From the NCBI GenBank assembly GCA_900544395.1, contig UQVC01000011.1, forward strand, positions 1-64,000: a DNA stretch of 64,000 nt, given 5' to 3'. The translations under genes were made by a program, and so were the position numbers. The notes beneath the pieces were generated by a model, which was not told where the DNA came from, did not search any database, and saw nothing but the letters and a program-made list of their open reading frames with translations. Source of the DNA: an uncultured Ruminococcus sp. (GTDB lineage Bacteria; Bacillota; Clostridia; Lachnospirales; Lachnospiraceae). Shown piece after piece: positions 31,399-39,764 of this stretch (position 1 is the stretch's first letter; each line of letters begins with the position of its first letter).

Positions 31399-32257
31399 CA
31401 AGATACAAAGAGGAGAGGCTCTGGGGCAGGGGATAACCGTTGCCGTTTTAGACACCGGAATCTGTGTGCATCCGGATTTTGGAAATCGGATCGCAGGATT
31501 TCGTGATTTTGTACATGGAAAAGAGGATCCATATGATGACAGTGGACATGGAACGCATGTGGCGGGGATCCTGGCAGGAGACGGACGGCTTTCCAAGGGC
31601 AGATATGCAGGAATGGCTCCCCAAGCTTCTCTTTTGATCGGAAAAGTGCTGGATCAGGATGGGAACGGAAGTGTGGAGACGGTTCTGGAAGGAATGCGGT
31701 GGGTGCTGTCCATACGCAAGAAGTATCCCATTGTAGTTGTGAATATTTCCGTGGGAGCAAAGCCGGATCTGGAAGCGTGCCAGAAAAAGCAGCTGGTCCG
31801 TGGAGCAGAATCTCTGTGGGATGCGGGGATCACCGTTGTGGCATCTGCAGGGAATGACGGACCGAAACGAGGGAGCGTTGCGTCGCCGGGGGACAGCAGA
31901 AAGATTATTACAGTGGGCGCTTATGAGGAAATCCGATGGAGAGAACGTGCAGTCGGGGGACGCTGGAAATATTCGGGCAGAGGTCCTTCTGAACTTTGTG
32001 TGATAAAGCCGGATCTGGTGGCGCCGGGGCTTGGCATTGTCAGCTGTGGGAGAATGGAACAGGAGAAACAGGCATATGTTGAAAAAAGCGGTACGTCCAT
32101 GGCGGCGCCCATGGTTGCAGGGGCGGCGGCATGTCTGTTGTCAGAATACCCTGATATGAGCAATGTAGAAGTGAAGCTGAGGTTGCGAGAGTCTTGTACA
32201 CCTCTGGAAGAGGAGGGAACAGGATGGGGACTTTTGAATGTGAGCCGGCTTTTATAA
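31361..32257 (+). CDS. S8 subtilisin-like serine peptidase, intracellular type
   Basis: A 298-residue subtilase with a full catalytic triad: Asp31 in VLDTGICVHPDF, His63 in SGHGTHVAGI and Ser246 in SGTSMAAPM. The oxyanion-hole Asn lies in SAGNDGP. There is no signal peptide or long propeptide, as in Bacillus intracellular subtilisin (ISP), so it probably acts in the cytoplasm, for example during sporulation or stress. A perfect terminator follows. The start overlaps the TPR-like gene. Confidence 0.92.
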   Translation: MKQAKQIIGYWCDKIQRGEALGQGITVAVLDTGICVHPDFGNRIAGFRDFVHGKEDPYDDSGHGTHVAGILAGDGRLSKGRYAGMAPQASLLIGKVLDQDGNGSVETVLEGMRWVLSIRKKYPIVVVNISVGAKPDLEACQKKQLVRGAESLWDAGITVVASAGNDGPKRGSVASPGDSRKIITVGAYEEIRWRERAVGGRWKYSGRGPSELCVIKPDLVAPGLGIVSCGRMEQEKQAYVEKSGTSMAAPMVAGAAACLLSEYPDMSNVEVKLRLRESCTPLEEEGTGWGLLNVSRLL

Positions 32258-32260
32258 AGA

Positions 32261-32304
32261 AAAGTTGGGTGTCAAGATTTTCTACTTGACACCCAACTTT
32301 TTTT
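32261..32304 (+). terminator. Terminator whose right arm carries the next -35 box
   Basis: Perfect 16-base arms AAAGTTGGGTGTCAAG (32261-32276) and CTTGACACCCAACTTT (32285-32300) are followed by T-rich sequence. The right arm includes TTGACA, used as the -35 box of the ylxM-ffh promoter. Confidence 0.93.
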
Positions 32305-32314
32305 GCGTTATGAT
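32286..32314 (+). promoter_or_regulatory. Sigma-A promoter of the ylxM-ffh operon
   Basis: A perfect TTGACA (32286-32291) and TATGAT (32309-32314) are 17 bases apart. The transcript would start near 32321, leaving only about 10 bases before the GTG at 32331. Confidence 0.7.
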
Positions 32315-32330
32315 AGCAAAGGTGATTTGA

Positions 32331-32687
32331 GTGAATGATATTTTAGAACAGGCATTGTTATACGACTTTTACGGTGAACTTTTAACCAGTCACCAGAAAG
32401 AGATTTATGAACAGTTTGTGCTGGAAGATTTATCTTTGAGTGAAATTGCAGCGGAAGCCGGAATCAGCCGACAGGGTGTTCATGATCTGATCAAGAGGTG
32501 TCAGAAGACTCTGGAAGGATATGAAACGAAGCTTCATCTGGTAGAAAAATTTCTTTCGATCAAAGAGAAAGTTCACGAGATTGACCGGGTATTGGATTCC
32601 TATGAGTCCATGAGCGGGAATCAGAAACCGAACGAGATGATAGAAAAGATCCGGAAGATATCGGATACAATTATAGAGGAGTTATAA
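32331..32687 (+). CDS. ylxM: YlxM-family SRP-associated DNA-binding protein
   Basis: A 118-residue helix-turn-helix protein of the YlxM/p13 family, in its normal place directly before ffh. The sigma-70 region 4-like segment EDLSLSEIAAEAGISRQGVHDLIKRC is near residue 30-55. YlxM has been reported to interact with the signal recognition particle in streptococci. Start is GTG at 32331 with AGGTG upstream. The only in-frame candidate start is this GTG. Confidence 0.92.
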   Translation: MNDILEQALLYDFYGELLTSHQKEIYEQFVLEDLSLSEIAAEAGISRQGVHDLIKRCQKTLEGYETKLHLVEKFLSIKEKVHEIDRVLDSYESMSGNQKPNEMIEKIRKISDTIIEEL

Positions 32688-32688
32688 C

Positions 32689-34041
32689 ATGGCATTTGAC
32701 AGTTTAACAGAAAAACTTCAAAACGTATTTAAGAATCTCCGAAGCAAAGGTCGTCTGACGGAAGATGATGTAAAGGCCGCGCTCAAGGAAGTAAAGATGG
32801 CACTTCTGGAGGCGGATGTAAACTTTAAAGTCGTAAAGAAGTTTGTAAAAGATGTGCAGGAGCGGGCGGTTGGCCAGGATGTAATGAATGGTCTGAATCC
32901 GGGACAGATGGTGATCAAGATTGTAAACGAAGAACTGGTCAGTCTGATGGGATCGGAGACGACCGAGATCAAGCTGCAGCCGGGAAGCGCGATCACGGTG
33001 ATCATGATGGCAGGTCTTCAGGGTGCAGGTAAGACGACAACTACCGCAAAACTTGCAGGGAAGTACAAGCTGAAAGGCAAGAAGCCATTGCTTGTGGCAT
33101 GTGATGTATACCGTCCGGCAGCAATCAAACAGCTGCAGATCAACGGAGAGAAGCAGGGGGTAGAAGTCTTCTCCATGGGAGACAAGAACAAGCCCGCCGA
33201 TATTGCAAAAGCAGCATTGGAACATGCGCGCAAGAATGGAAATAACATTGTGATCCTCGATACTGCCGGCCGTCTTCATATAGATGAAGATATGATGGCA
33301 GAGCTTCAGGAGATTAAAGCAACAGTGGAAGTGCACCAGACGATTTTAGTGGTGGATGCGATGACCGGACAGGATGCAGTCAATGTGGCCGGAAGTTTCA
33401 ATGATAAGATCGGGATTGACGGTGTGATCGTGACCAAGCTGGATGGTGATACGAGAGGCGGTGCCGCACTTTCTATCAAGGCGGTAACAGGATGTCCGAT
33501 CCTTTATGTAGGTATGGGTGAGAAGCTCTCGGATCTGGAGCAGTTTTATCCGGATCGTATGGCATCCCGTATCCTTGGAATGGGAGATGTGCTGACACTG
33601 ATTGAAAAGGCCGGGGCTGAGCTGGATGAAGAGAAGGCGCAGCAGATGGCGGAGAAGATGAAAAAAGCCCAGTTTGATTTTGAAGATTATCTGGAAAGTA
33701 TGAACCAGATGAAGAAAATGGGCGGTTTATCCAGCATCCTCAGTATGATGCCGGGACTCGGAAACATGGGGGCGAAGATGCCGGAGCTGGATTCCGAGGA
33801 GAATGAAAAGAAGATGGCCCGGATGGAGGCCATGATCCAGTCCATGACCGTAGAAGAACGGCAGAATCCGGATCTTTTGAATCCATCCAGAAAACACCGG
33901 ATCGCAAAAGGCGCAGGTGTGGATATTTCCGAAGTCAACCGTATGGTAAAACAGTTCAATGAATCCAGAAAACTGATGAAGCGGCTTCCGGGAATGATGG
34001 GAAAAGGTGGTAAAAAAGGTAGATTTAAACTTCCTTTTTAG
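32689..34041 (+). CDS. ffh: Signal recognition particle GTPase Ffh
   Basis: A 450-residue SRP54. The N domain (1-95) leads to the G domain, with P-loop GLQGAGKTTTTAKLAGKYK near residue 108, DTAGRLHIDEDMM near 190 and TKLDGDTRGGAALS near 248. The Met-rich M domain (about 300-450) follows and binds 4.5S RNA and signal sequences (for example SRKHRIAKGAGVDISEVN). It targets membrane and secreted proteins co-translationally. It starts one base after the ylxM stop. Length and motifs are normal. Confidence 0.98.
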   Translation: MAFDSLTEKLQNVFKNLRSKGRLTEDDVKAALKEVKMALLEADVNFKVVKKFVKDVQERAVGQDVMNGLNPGQMVIKIVNEELVSLMGSETTEIKLQPGSAITVIMMAGLQGAGKTTTTAKLAGKYKLKGKKPLLVACDVYRPAAIKQLQINGEKQGVEVFSMGDKNKPADIAKAALEHARKNGNNIVILDTAGRLHIDEDMMAELQEIKATVEVHQTILVVDAMTGQDAVNVAGSFNDKIGIDGVIVTKLDGDTRGGAALSIKAVTGCPILYVGMGEKLSDLEQFYPDRMASRILGMGDVLTLIEKAGAELDEEKAQQMAEKMKKAQFDFEDYLESMNQMKKMGGLSSILSMMPGLGNMGAKMPELDSEENEKKMARMEAMIQSMTVEERQNPDLLNPSRKHRIAKGAGVDISEVNRMVKQFNESRKLMKRLPGMMGKGGKKGRFKLPF

Positions 34042-34086
34042 CACATAGATAACAAAAAAGAAAAATATTAAGAAGAGGTGGAAAAA

Positions 34087-34332
34087 ATGGCAGTAAAAAT
34101 CAGATTAAAAAGAATGGGACAGAAGAAAGCTCCTTTCTATAGAATCGTAGTAGCAGATGCGAGAGCACCAAGAGATGGAAAATTCATCGAAGAGATCGGA
34201 ACATACGATCCGAACCAGAACCCAAGCGTATTCAAAGTAGATGAAGAAGCAGCTAAAAAATGGCTGAACAACGGAGCTCAGCCTACAGAAGTTGTAGGAA
34301 AGATCTTTAAGGCAGCTGGAATCGAAAAATAA
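34087..34332 (+). CDS. rpsP: 30S ribosomal protein bS16
   Basis: An 81-residue bS16 with the family start [20 protein letters not shown] and the ...[18 protein letters not shown] block. ATG at 34087 is used (AAGAGGTGG upstream), not the upstream in-frame ATG at 34078. It sits between ffh and khpA as in Bacillus. Confidence 0.98.
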   Translation: MAVKIRLKRMGQKKAPFYRIVVADARAPRDGKFIEEIGTYDPNQNPSVFKVDEEAAKKWLNNGAQPTEVVGKIFKAAGIEK

Positions 34333-34356
34333 GCTGTTTCGCGGAGGTGCGCGTAA

Positions 34357-34587
34357 ATGAAAGAATTAGTTGAAGTAATTGCGAAAGCATTAGTAGACGA
34401 TCCGGACAGCGTTGCAGTTTCTGAGAGACAGGACGGCAGAACAACGGTCATCGAAATACGTGTCGCAGAAAGTGACATGGGAAAAGTGATCGGAAAACAG
34501 GGTCGCATCGCGAAGTCGATCCGTTCTGTTGTAAAAGCAGCAGCGGCAAAGGAAGATAAGAAAGTTGTTGTTGATATTATACAGTAA
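34357..34587 (+). CDS. khpA: KH-domain RNA-binding protein KhpA
   Basis: A 76-residue single KH-domain protein (YlqC) with the GxxG loop in MGKVIGKQGRIAKSIRSV. KhpA, with KhpB/Jag, binds RNA and influences cell division and envelope growth in streptococci. Its place between rpsP and rimM is conserved. A hairpin terminator follows. Confidence 0.96.
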   Translation: MKELVEVIAKALVDDPDSVAVSERQDGRTTVIEIRVAESDMGKVIGKQGRIAKSIRSVVKAAAAKEDKKVVVDIIQ

Positions 34588-34593
34588 CTTAAC

Positions 34594-34638
34594 AAAAGGG
34601 ACAGGCTTTGGATCAAAGTAACTGCCCCTTTTCTTTTT
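34594..34638 (+). terminator. Internal terminator between khpA and rimM
   Basis: Arms AAAAGGGaCAG and CTGCCCCTTTT enclose a loop of about 17 bases and precede CTTTTTC. It lies 24 bases upstream of rimM and probably attenuates the downstream part of the operon. Confidence 0.75.
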
Positions 34639-34661
34639 CATATAAGAAACAGGAGAGAACT

Positions 34662-35183
34662 ATGGAACAGTTTTTGCAGGTTGGAGTGATCTCATCGACC
34701 CATGGGATCCGTGGTGAAGTGAAGGTATTTCCGACAACAGACGATCCGGCACGGTTTAAAAAGCTGAAACAGGTATTTCTGGAGACAGGGAAAGAACGAT
34801 TGTCTCTGGAAGTACAGGGCGTGAAGTTTTTTAAACAGTTTGTCATCGTAAAATTTAAAGGAATCGATAACATCAATGATATTGAAGCGTATAAAGGGTG
34901 TTCTTTATATGTCAGCCGTGAGAATGCGGTAAGGCTGGAAGAAGATGAGTATTACATTGCAGATCTGATCGGAATGCAGGTTTATACAGATGAGCAGCCG
35001 GAGCAGGTATTTGGCGTGTTGAAAGATGTGATGGAAACCGGCGCAAATGAAGTGTACATCGTAGATTCCGAAGAATACGGAGAAGTGCTGATCCCGGCGA
35101 TCCGGCAGTGTATCCTTTCCGTGGATGTGGAAAAACAGGAGATGCGCGTACATTTGCTGAATGGGTTACTGGAACAGAAATAA
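34662..35183 (+). CDS. rimM: Ribosome maturation factor RimM
   Basis: A 173-residue 30S assembly factor. The N-terminal RimM barrel begins QVGVISSTHGIRGEVKVFP, and the C-terminal PRC-barrel domain contains YYIADLIGMQVY and LIPAIRQCILSVDVE. The start at 34662 follows an AGGAGAG site. It assists 16S rRNA processing around the S19 region. Confidence 0.96.
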   Translation: MEQFLQVGVISSTHGIRGEVKVFPTTDDPARFKKLKQVFLETGKERLSLEVQGVKFFKQFVIVKFKGIDNINDIEAYKGCSLYVSRENAVRLEEDEYYIADLIGMQVYTDEQPEQVFGVLKDVMETGANEVYIVDSEEYGEVLIPAIRQCILSVDVEKQEMRVHLLNGLLEQK

Positions 35184-35207
35184 CGAGAGAAAGTGCAGGA
35201 CAGTGCG

Positions 35208-35966
35208 ATGAATTTTCATATTTTGACATTATTTCCCGAGATGGTCATGAGCGGCCTGGGGACCAGTATCATCGGGCGCGCAGTGAACAATGGGCTGCTT
35301 TCGATTGAAGCGGTGAATATCCGGGATTATGCGTTTAACAAGCATCAGAGCGTGGATGATTATCCATATGGCGGAGGAGCCGGAATGCTGATGCAGGCAG
35401 AACCGGTGTATCAGGCATATGCAGCGATTACGGAAAAGATGGGAAAAAGACCGAGGGTGGTGTACCTTTCCCCTCAGGGAGAGACATTTTCCCAGACTAT
35501 GGCAGAAGATCTGGCAAAGGAAGAAGAACTGGTGTTGCTTTGCGGGCATTACGAAGGAATCGATGAGCGGGTTCTGGAAGAGATCGTAACGGATTATGTG
35601 TCCATTGGGGACTATGTGCTGACCGGGGGCGAGCTTCCGGCAATGGTGATGGTAGATGCGATCTCCCGTCTGATCCCGGGAGTGCTGCACAATGATGTGT
35701 CAGCAGAATTTGAATCTTTTCAGGATCACCTTCTGGAATATCCGCAGTACTCCAGACCGGAAGAGTGGCATGGCAAAAAAGTACCGCCGGTCTTGCTGTC
35801 CGGGCATCACGCCAATATTGAAAAGTGGCGAAGAGAACAGTCCATGATCCGAACAAAAGAAAAAAGACCAGATTTGTTGAAAAAGTGCATGGAAAGTGGA
35901 GTTCTGGATAAAAAAGAAATGAAGTTTTTGAGAGAACTTCTGGCAAAAGATGAGGAAAACACTTGA
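35208..35966 (+). CDS. trmD: tRNA (guanine-N1)-methyltransferase
   Basis: A 252-residue SPOUT-class enzyme methylating G37 of tRNAs. It starts MNFHILTLFPEM and carries YGGGAGMLMQ, LCGHYEGIDERV (active-site region) and SIGDYVLTGGELPAMVM (SAM-knot). ATG at 35208 is preferred over the upstream GTG at 35193. Its 3' end contains the rplS promoter -35 region. Confidence 0.97.
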   Translation: MNFHILTLFPEMVMSGLGTSIIGRAVNNGLLSIEAVNIRDYAFNKHQSVDDYPYGGGAGMLMQAEPVYQAYAAITEKMGKRPRVVYLSPQGETFSQTMAEDLAKEEELVLLCGHYEGIDERVLEEIVTDYVSIGDYVLTGGELPAMVMVDAISRLIPGVLHNDVSAEFESFQDHLLEYPQYSRPEEWHGKKVPPVLLSGHHANIEKWRREQSMIRTKEKRPDLLKKCMESGVLDKKEMKFLRELLAKDEENT

Positions 35967-35991
35967 AACTATTTACAAAATATGATAGAAT
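35963..35991 (+). promoter_or_regulatory. Sigma-A promoter of rplS
   Basis: TTGAAA (35963-35968), overlapping the trmD stop, and TAGAAT (35986-35991) are 17 bases apart. Confidence 0.68.
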
Positions 35992-36002
35992 ACAACAGTT
36001 GT

Positions 36003-36062
36003 GAAAAGAAGAGATGGTCCTCTGGTACCGAAGTGGTATTAAGAACGTCCAAGATGAAGGAG
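36003..36062 (+). promoter_or_regulatory. Probable L19 leader (autoregulatory mRNA element)
   Basis: The rplS leader contains paired segments around TGGTACC-GAAG-TGGTATTA, followed by AAGAACGTCCAAG, which resembles the Firmicutes L19 leader RNA thought to let bL19 repress its own synthesis. Assignment is by position and visual resemblance only. Confidence 0.5.
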
Positions 36063-36069
36063 GAACACA

Positions 36070-36417
36070 ATGAACGAGATTATCAGAAAAATCGAAGCAG
36101 AGCAGATGAAAGAAAACGCACCTGAATTCAACGTTGGTGATACTGTAAAAGTATACGCAAAGATCAAAGAGGGTAACCGTGAAAGAATCCAGGTTTTTGA
36201 AGGAACAGTCCTGAAAAAACAGGGTGGCGGAGTCAGAGCTACTTTCACAGTAAGAAAATTCTCTAACGGAATCGGCGTTGAGAAGACATGGCCAATCCAC
36301 TCTCCACACGTAGAGAAAGTGGAAGTTGTTCGCAGAGGTAAAGTAAGAAGAGCAAAACTGAACTACTTAAGAACACGCGTTGGTAAAGCGGCTAAGGTGA
36401 AAGAATTAGTAAAATAA
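36070..36417 (+). CDS. rplS: 50S ribosomal protein bL19
   Basis: A 115-residue bL19, with [39 protein letters not shown] and the C-terminal [14 protein letters not shown]. It lies at the 30S/50S interface. AAGGAGG precedes the ATG. It has its own promoter and leader and ends in a terminator. Confidence 0.98.
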   Translation: MNEIIRKIEAEQMKENAPEFNVGDTVKVYAKIKEGNRERIQVFEGTVLKKQGGGVRATFTVRKFSNGIGVEKTWPIHSPHVEKVEVVRRGKVRRAKLNYLRTRVGKAAKVKELVK

Positions 36418-36430
36418 CAGGATTGATGAG

Positions 36431-36465
36431 AGGGACAATTACAGATTTGTAGTTTGTCCCTTTTC
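36431..36465 (+). terminator. Intrinsic terminator after rplS
   Basis: Arms AGGGACAA and TTGTCCCT with an inner TTACA/TGTAG pairing, followed by TTTTC. Confidence 0.82.
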
Positions 36466-36520
36466 TGTTATCTGATTCCGTTGGAGAGCCAACGAGAGTA
36501 AGTGAGAGAGGAAAAAAGCG

Positions 36521-37129
36521 ATGCGGCATTTAACATTTCGAAAGAAGCGCAAAAAATCATCCGGCGGGAAGCTGCTGCATTTTGCAAAAGGAAAACTGCA
36601 CTGGAATAAAAGGGCGGTGTCACGATGGTGCATCGAGATTACAGCGGTGAGCATCCTGGCATTTGCACTTGTCTTTTATTTTGGACAACGGGTGAGTATT
36701 GCCGGAGACTCCATGCGGCCGGAATTAAAGAACGGAGATGTGGTGCTGGTAAACCGGCTGATCTATAATGCGGTCATGCCAAAACGAGGCGATGTCATTG
36801 CATTTAAGCCGAACGGGAACGAGAATGCGCATTATTATATCAAGCGGATCGTGGGTCTTCCGGGAGAAACCGTTCAGATCAAAGATGGCAGTGTGTATAT
36901 CAATGGCAAAGAGCAGAAATCAGATATTTTTGCCCCGGAGATCGAAAAGCCGGGAGTTGCGGCAGAGGAGATCACACTGGGTGAGAATGAATATTTTGTG
37001 CTGGGAGATCAGCCATCGGGCAGTAATGACAGTCGGATGGCGGAGATCGGCAATGTAAAACGCTCCGAGATTTACGGAGAAGTCTGGTTTAACACCAGTG
37101 TGGGAAGTGAATTTGGATTTGTAAAATAG
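36521..37129 (+). CDS. lepB: Signal peptidase I, divergent paralogue
   Basis: A 202-residue type I signal peptidase. A 35-residue strongly basic cytoplasmic N-terminus is followed by one membrane span (about 37-55). Catalytic Ser64 (IAGDSMRPEL) and Lys108 (YYIKRIVGLPGE) are present. The late conserved box is unusual: LGDQPSGSNDSRM in place of the usual GDNRxxSxDSR seen in the second copy 0.9 kb downstream. The insertion may alter substrate choice. It is located between rplS and rbgA. Confidence 0.92.
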   Translation: MRHLTFRKKRKKSSGGKLLHFAKGKLHWNKRAVSRWCIEITAVSILAFALVFYFGQRVSIAGDSMRPELKNGDVVLVNRLIYNAVMPKRGDVIAFKPNGNENAHYYIKRIVGLPGETVQIKDGSVYINGKEQKSDIFAPEIEKPGVAAEEITLGENEYFVLGDQPSGSNDSRMAEIGNVKRSEIYGEVWFNTSVGSEFGFVK

Positions 37130-37141
37130 GAGGAGAGGAAG

Positions 37142-38002
37142 ATGCATTTTCAGTGGTATCCGGGACATATGACCAAAGCAAAACGGATGATGCAGGAAAA
37201 TATCAAGCTGATCGATCTGGTCATTGAACTGGTAGACGCAAGGCTTCCGGTCAGCAGCCGGAATCCGGACATTGATGAACTTGGAAAGAATAAAGCACGG
37301 TTGATTTTGCTGAATAAATCAGATCTGGCAGAGGAAGCGTGCAATGACAGGTGGGCAGAATATTTCAAGCAAAAGGGATATTCTGTTGTGAAAGTCAATT
37401 CCAAGAAGGGCGGCGGGATCAAATCCATTCAAGGTGTGATCCAGGAGGCCTGTAAAGAAAAGATAGAACGGGACAGAAAACGGGGAATCTTAAACCGTCC
37501 GGTCCGAGCCATGGTTGTGGGTATCCCGAATGTGGGGAAATCTACATTTATCAATGCACTGGCAGGAAAAGCCTGTGCAAAGACCGGAAATAAGCCGGGT
37601 GTAACCAAGGGCAAACAGTGGATTCGTCTGAATAAGAATGTAGAGCTGTTAGATACTCCGGGAATCCTCTGGCCAAAGTTTGAAGACCAGACGGTGGGAC
37701 TGCGTCTGGCGCTGATCGGATCCATCAAAGATGAGATTTTAAATACAGAAGAACTGGGAGCAGAACTGATCCGCTTTTTAAAGGACAGTTATCCGGGAAT
37801 CCTTCAGGCAAAATACGAAGTGGATGAGTCCAAAGACCTGTATGAATGTCTGGAAGAGATTGCAAAGAACCGTCACTGTCTGGTGCGGGGAAGTGAACTG
37901 GATCTGGAAAAGGCTGCCAGACTGCTTCTGGACGATTTCAGAAACGGACGACTGGGAAGAATTACACTGGAATTTCCGGAAAAAGAGACAGTTGGAGAAT
38001 AA
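37142..38002 (+). CDS. rbgA: Ribosome biogenesis GTPase RbgA (YlqF)
   Basis: A 286-residue circularly permuted GTPase for late 50S assembly. It begins FQWYPGHMTKAKRMM. G4 NKSDLAE lies near residue 60, before G1 GIPNVGKSTFINAL near 125, and G3 is LLDTPGILWP near 165, the permuted order expected of the family. Its position between the signal peptidase genes and near rnhB is conserved in Firmicutes. Confidence 0.97.
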   Translation: MHFQWYPGHMTKAKRMMQENIKLIDLVIELVDARLPVSSRNPDIDELGKNKARLILLNKSDLAEEACNDRWAEYFKQKGYSVVKVNSKKGGGIKSIQGVIQEACKEKIERDRKRGILNRPVRAMVVGIPNVGKSTFINALAGKACAKTGNKPGVTKGKQWIRLNKNVELLDTPGILWPKFEDQTVGLRLALIGSIKDEILNTEELGAELIRFLKDSYPGILQAKYEVDESKDLYECLEEIAKNRHCLVRGSELDLEKAARLLLDDFRNGRLGRITLEFPEKETVGE

Positions 38003-38020
38003 ACAGGAGGCGATGGAGTA

Positions 38021-38572
38021 ATGAAAGATCAGGAGAGAAGTATTTTCAGAGAACTTTTGGGATGGATTGTGTATTTTGTGATCCTGATCGCGGCAGTATA
38101 TCTGCTGATCACATTTGTGGGTCAGCGGACCAAGGTCAGCGGACAGTCCATGGAGCCTACATTATATAACAATGACAATCTGATCGTGGATAAGATCAGT
38201 TACCGGTTCCGGGAGCCGGAGCGGTATGAGATCATTGTATTTCCCTATGAGCACAAAGAGAATACGTACTATATCAAACGGATCATCGGAATGCCGGGGG
38301 AAACGGTTCAGGTGGCAGACGGGGCAGTCTATATTGACGGAGAACTGCTTTCTGATGAACATTACGGAAAGGAAGCCATGTTAGATCCCGGAATTGCCAG
38401 AGAGCCGATCACGCTGGGAGAAGATGAATATTTTGTGTTGGGAGACAACCGGAATCACAGTGCAGACAGCCGGGATCCAAGCGTGGGAGTGCTTCAAAGA
38501 GAAGATCTGATCGGGCGAGCCTGGGTGAGAATCTGGCCGTTTGACCGGATCGGATTCATCCGGCATGATTAG
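38021..38572 (+). CDS. lepB: Signal peptidase I, canonical paralogue
   Basis: A 183-residue type I signal peptidase with one N-terminal membrane helix (about 13-35), catalytic Ser43 (SGQSMEPTLYN), Lys86 (YYIKRIIGMPGE) and a standard late box LGDNRNHSADSRD. It removes signal peptides from Sec-exported proteins at the outer face of the membrane. AGGAGG lies upstream of the ATG. Together with the divergent copy it brackets rbgA. Confidence 0.95.
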   Translation: MKDQERSIFRELLGWIVYFVILIAAVYLLITFVGQRTKVSGQSMEPTLYNNDNLIVDKISYRFREPERYEIIVFPYEHKENTYYIKRIIGMPGETVQVADGAVYIDGELLSDEHYGKEAMLDPGIAREPITLGEDEYFVLGDNRNHSADSRDPSVGVLQREDLIGRAWVRIWPFDRIGFIRHD

Positions 38573-38602
38573 AACAGGACAGAGAAAGTAAGAGGTCTGG
38601 AC

Positions 38603-39355
38603 ATGAAAAGTATCAGTGAGATCAAGAAAGAGTTTGAACTGGCAGAAGAGGGCAGGGAAGAATTGTATGAGATGTATGCCTACGATACCAGATCGGGTGT
38701 GCAAAAGCTGATCCAGAAATATCAGAAGCAGGACGAAAAGCTGGACATGGAGCGCCGGCGTCTGCAGCAGATGTGTCAGTATGAGGAATCCTACCCTCAG
38801 TATGAATATATCTGCGGGATCGATGAAGTGGGAAGAGGACCGCTGGCCGGTCCGGTCGTAGCCGCTGCCGTGATCCTTCCAGAAAATTGTGAAATTTTGT
38901 ATCTGAATGATTCCAAAAAGCTGTCAGCAAAAAGACGGGAGGAACTGTACGGGGAGATTCAGAGCAAAGCCATTGCGATCGGGATTGGAATGGCAGGACC
39001 GGGAAGGATCGATGAGATCAATATTTTACAGGCGACTTATGAGGCTATGAGACAGGCGGTAGGTGAGCTTGCAGTACAGCCTCAGATCCTTCTGAATGAT
39101 GCAGTGACGATCCCGGGGATTGCAATCCCGCAGGTTCCGATCATCAAGGGAGATGCGAAAAGTATTTCTATTGCAGCGGCCAGCGTCATTGCAAAAGTGA
39201 CCAGAGACCGATTGATGGAAGAGTATGAACAGGTATTTCCGGGATATGGATTTGCGGATAACAAGGGGTATGGCTCTGCTGCACATATTGCCGCGTTAAA
39301 AGAACTGGGGCCGACCCTGATCCACCGGAGATCTTTTATCAAAAATTTTGTGTAA
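38603..39355 (+). CDS. rnhB: Ribonuclease HII
   Basis: A 250-residue RNase HII removing ribonucleotides and RNA-DNA hybrids. The catalytic block ICGIDEVGRGPLAGPVVAAA supplies Asp-Glu near residue 74, and later acidic residues are in LNDSKKLSAKRRE and LLNDAV. An N-terminal charged helical extension of about 65 residues is typical of Firmicutes RnhB. Conserved neighbour of rbgA. Confidence 0.96.
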   Translation: MKSISEIKKEFELAEEGREELYEMYAYDTRSGVQKLIQKYQKQDEKLDMERRRLQQMCQYEESYPQYEYICGIDEVGRGPLAGPVVAAAVILPENCEILYLNDSKKLSAKRREELYGEIQSKAIAIGIGMAGPGRIDEINILQATYEAMRQAVGELAVQPQILLNDAVTIPGIAIPQVPIIKGDAKSISIAAASVIAKVTRDRLMEEYEQVFPGYGFADNKGYGSAAHIAALKELGPTLIHRRSFIKNFV

Positions 39356-39387
39356 GAATATGTGGTGTTTGACAGGCGAAGGTGTAA

Positions 39388-39744
39388 ATGAAAAAGCAGA
39401 ATAACAGAGCAGTCGGTACGGTATATGAACAGATAGCCGGAACCTTTCTGGAGAAAAAAGGATTTCAGATCCTGGAGTATAATTATCGATGCCGGGGCGG
39501 AGAAGTCGATTTAATCGCACGGGATGGAAAGTATCTGGTATTTTGCGAGGTGAAATACAGACGCTCCGATCAGTCGGGCAGTGCGCTGGAGGCGGTGGAT
39601 GCGAGAAAGCAAAAAAAGCTGTGTCTTTGTGCAAGACAGTATCTGACGTCTCATGGAATGGAAGAACAGCCGACAAGATTTGATGTAATCGGAATCCAGG
39701 GAAACGAGATCATACATATCGAGGATGCATTTTGGGGAAGTTGA
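39388..39744 (+). CDS. YraN-family (UPF0102) nuclease-fold protein
   Basis: A 118-residue UPF0102 protein with restriction-endonuclease-like motif residues: Glu in GTVYEQIAGTFLEKKGF, GGEVDLIARDG, and the CEVKYRRSD block carrying E-x-K. These fit a Holliday-junction-resolvase-like nuclease fold. Function is uncharacterised. Its position after rnhB is common in bacteria. Confidence 0.92.
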   Translation: MKKQNNRAVGTVYEQIAGTFLEKKGFQILEYNYRCRGGEVDLIARDGKYLVFCEVKYRRSDQSGSALEAVDARKQKKLCLCARQYLTSHGMEEQPTRFDVIGIQGNEIIHIEDAFWGS

Positions 39745-39764
39745 AGCAGAAAAGGGGAAAGAAG

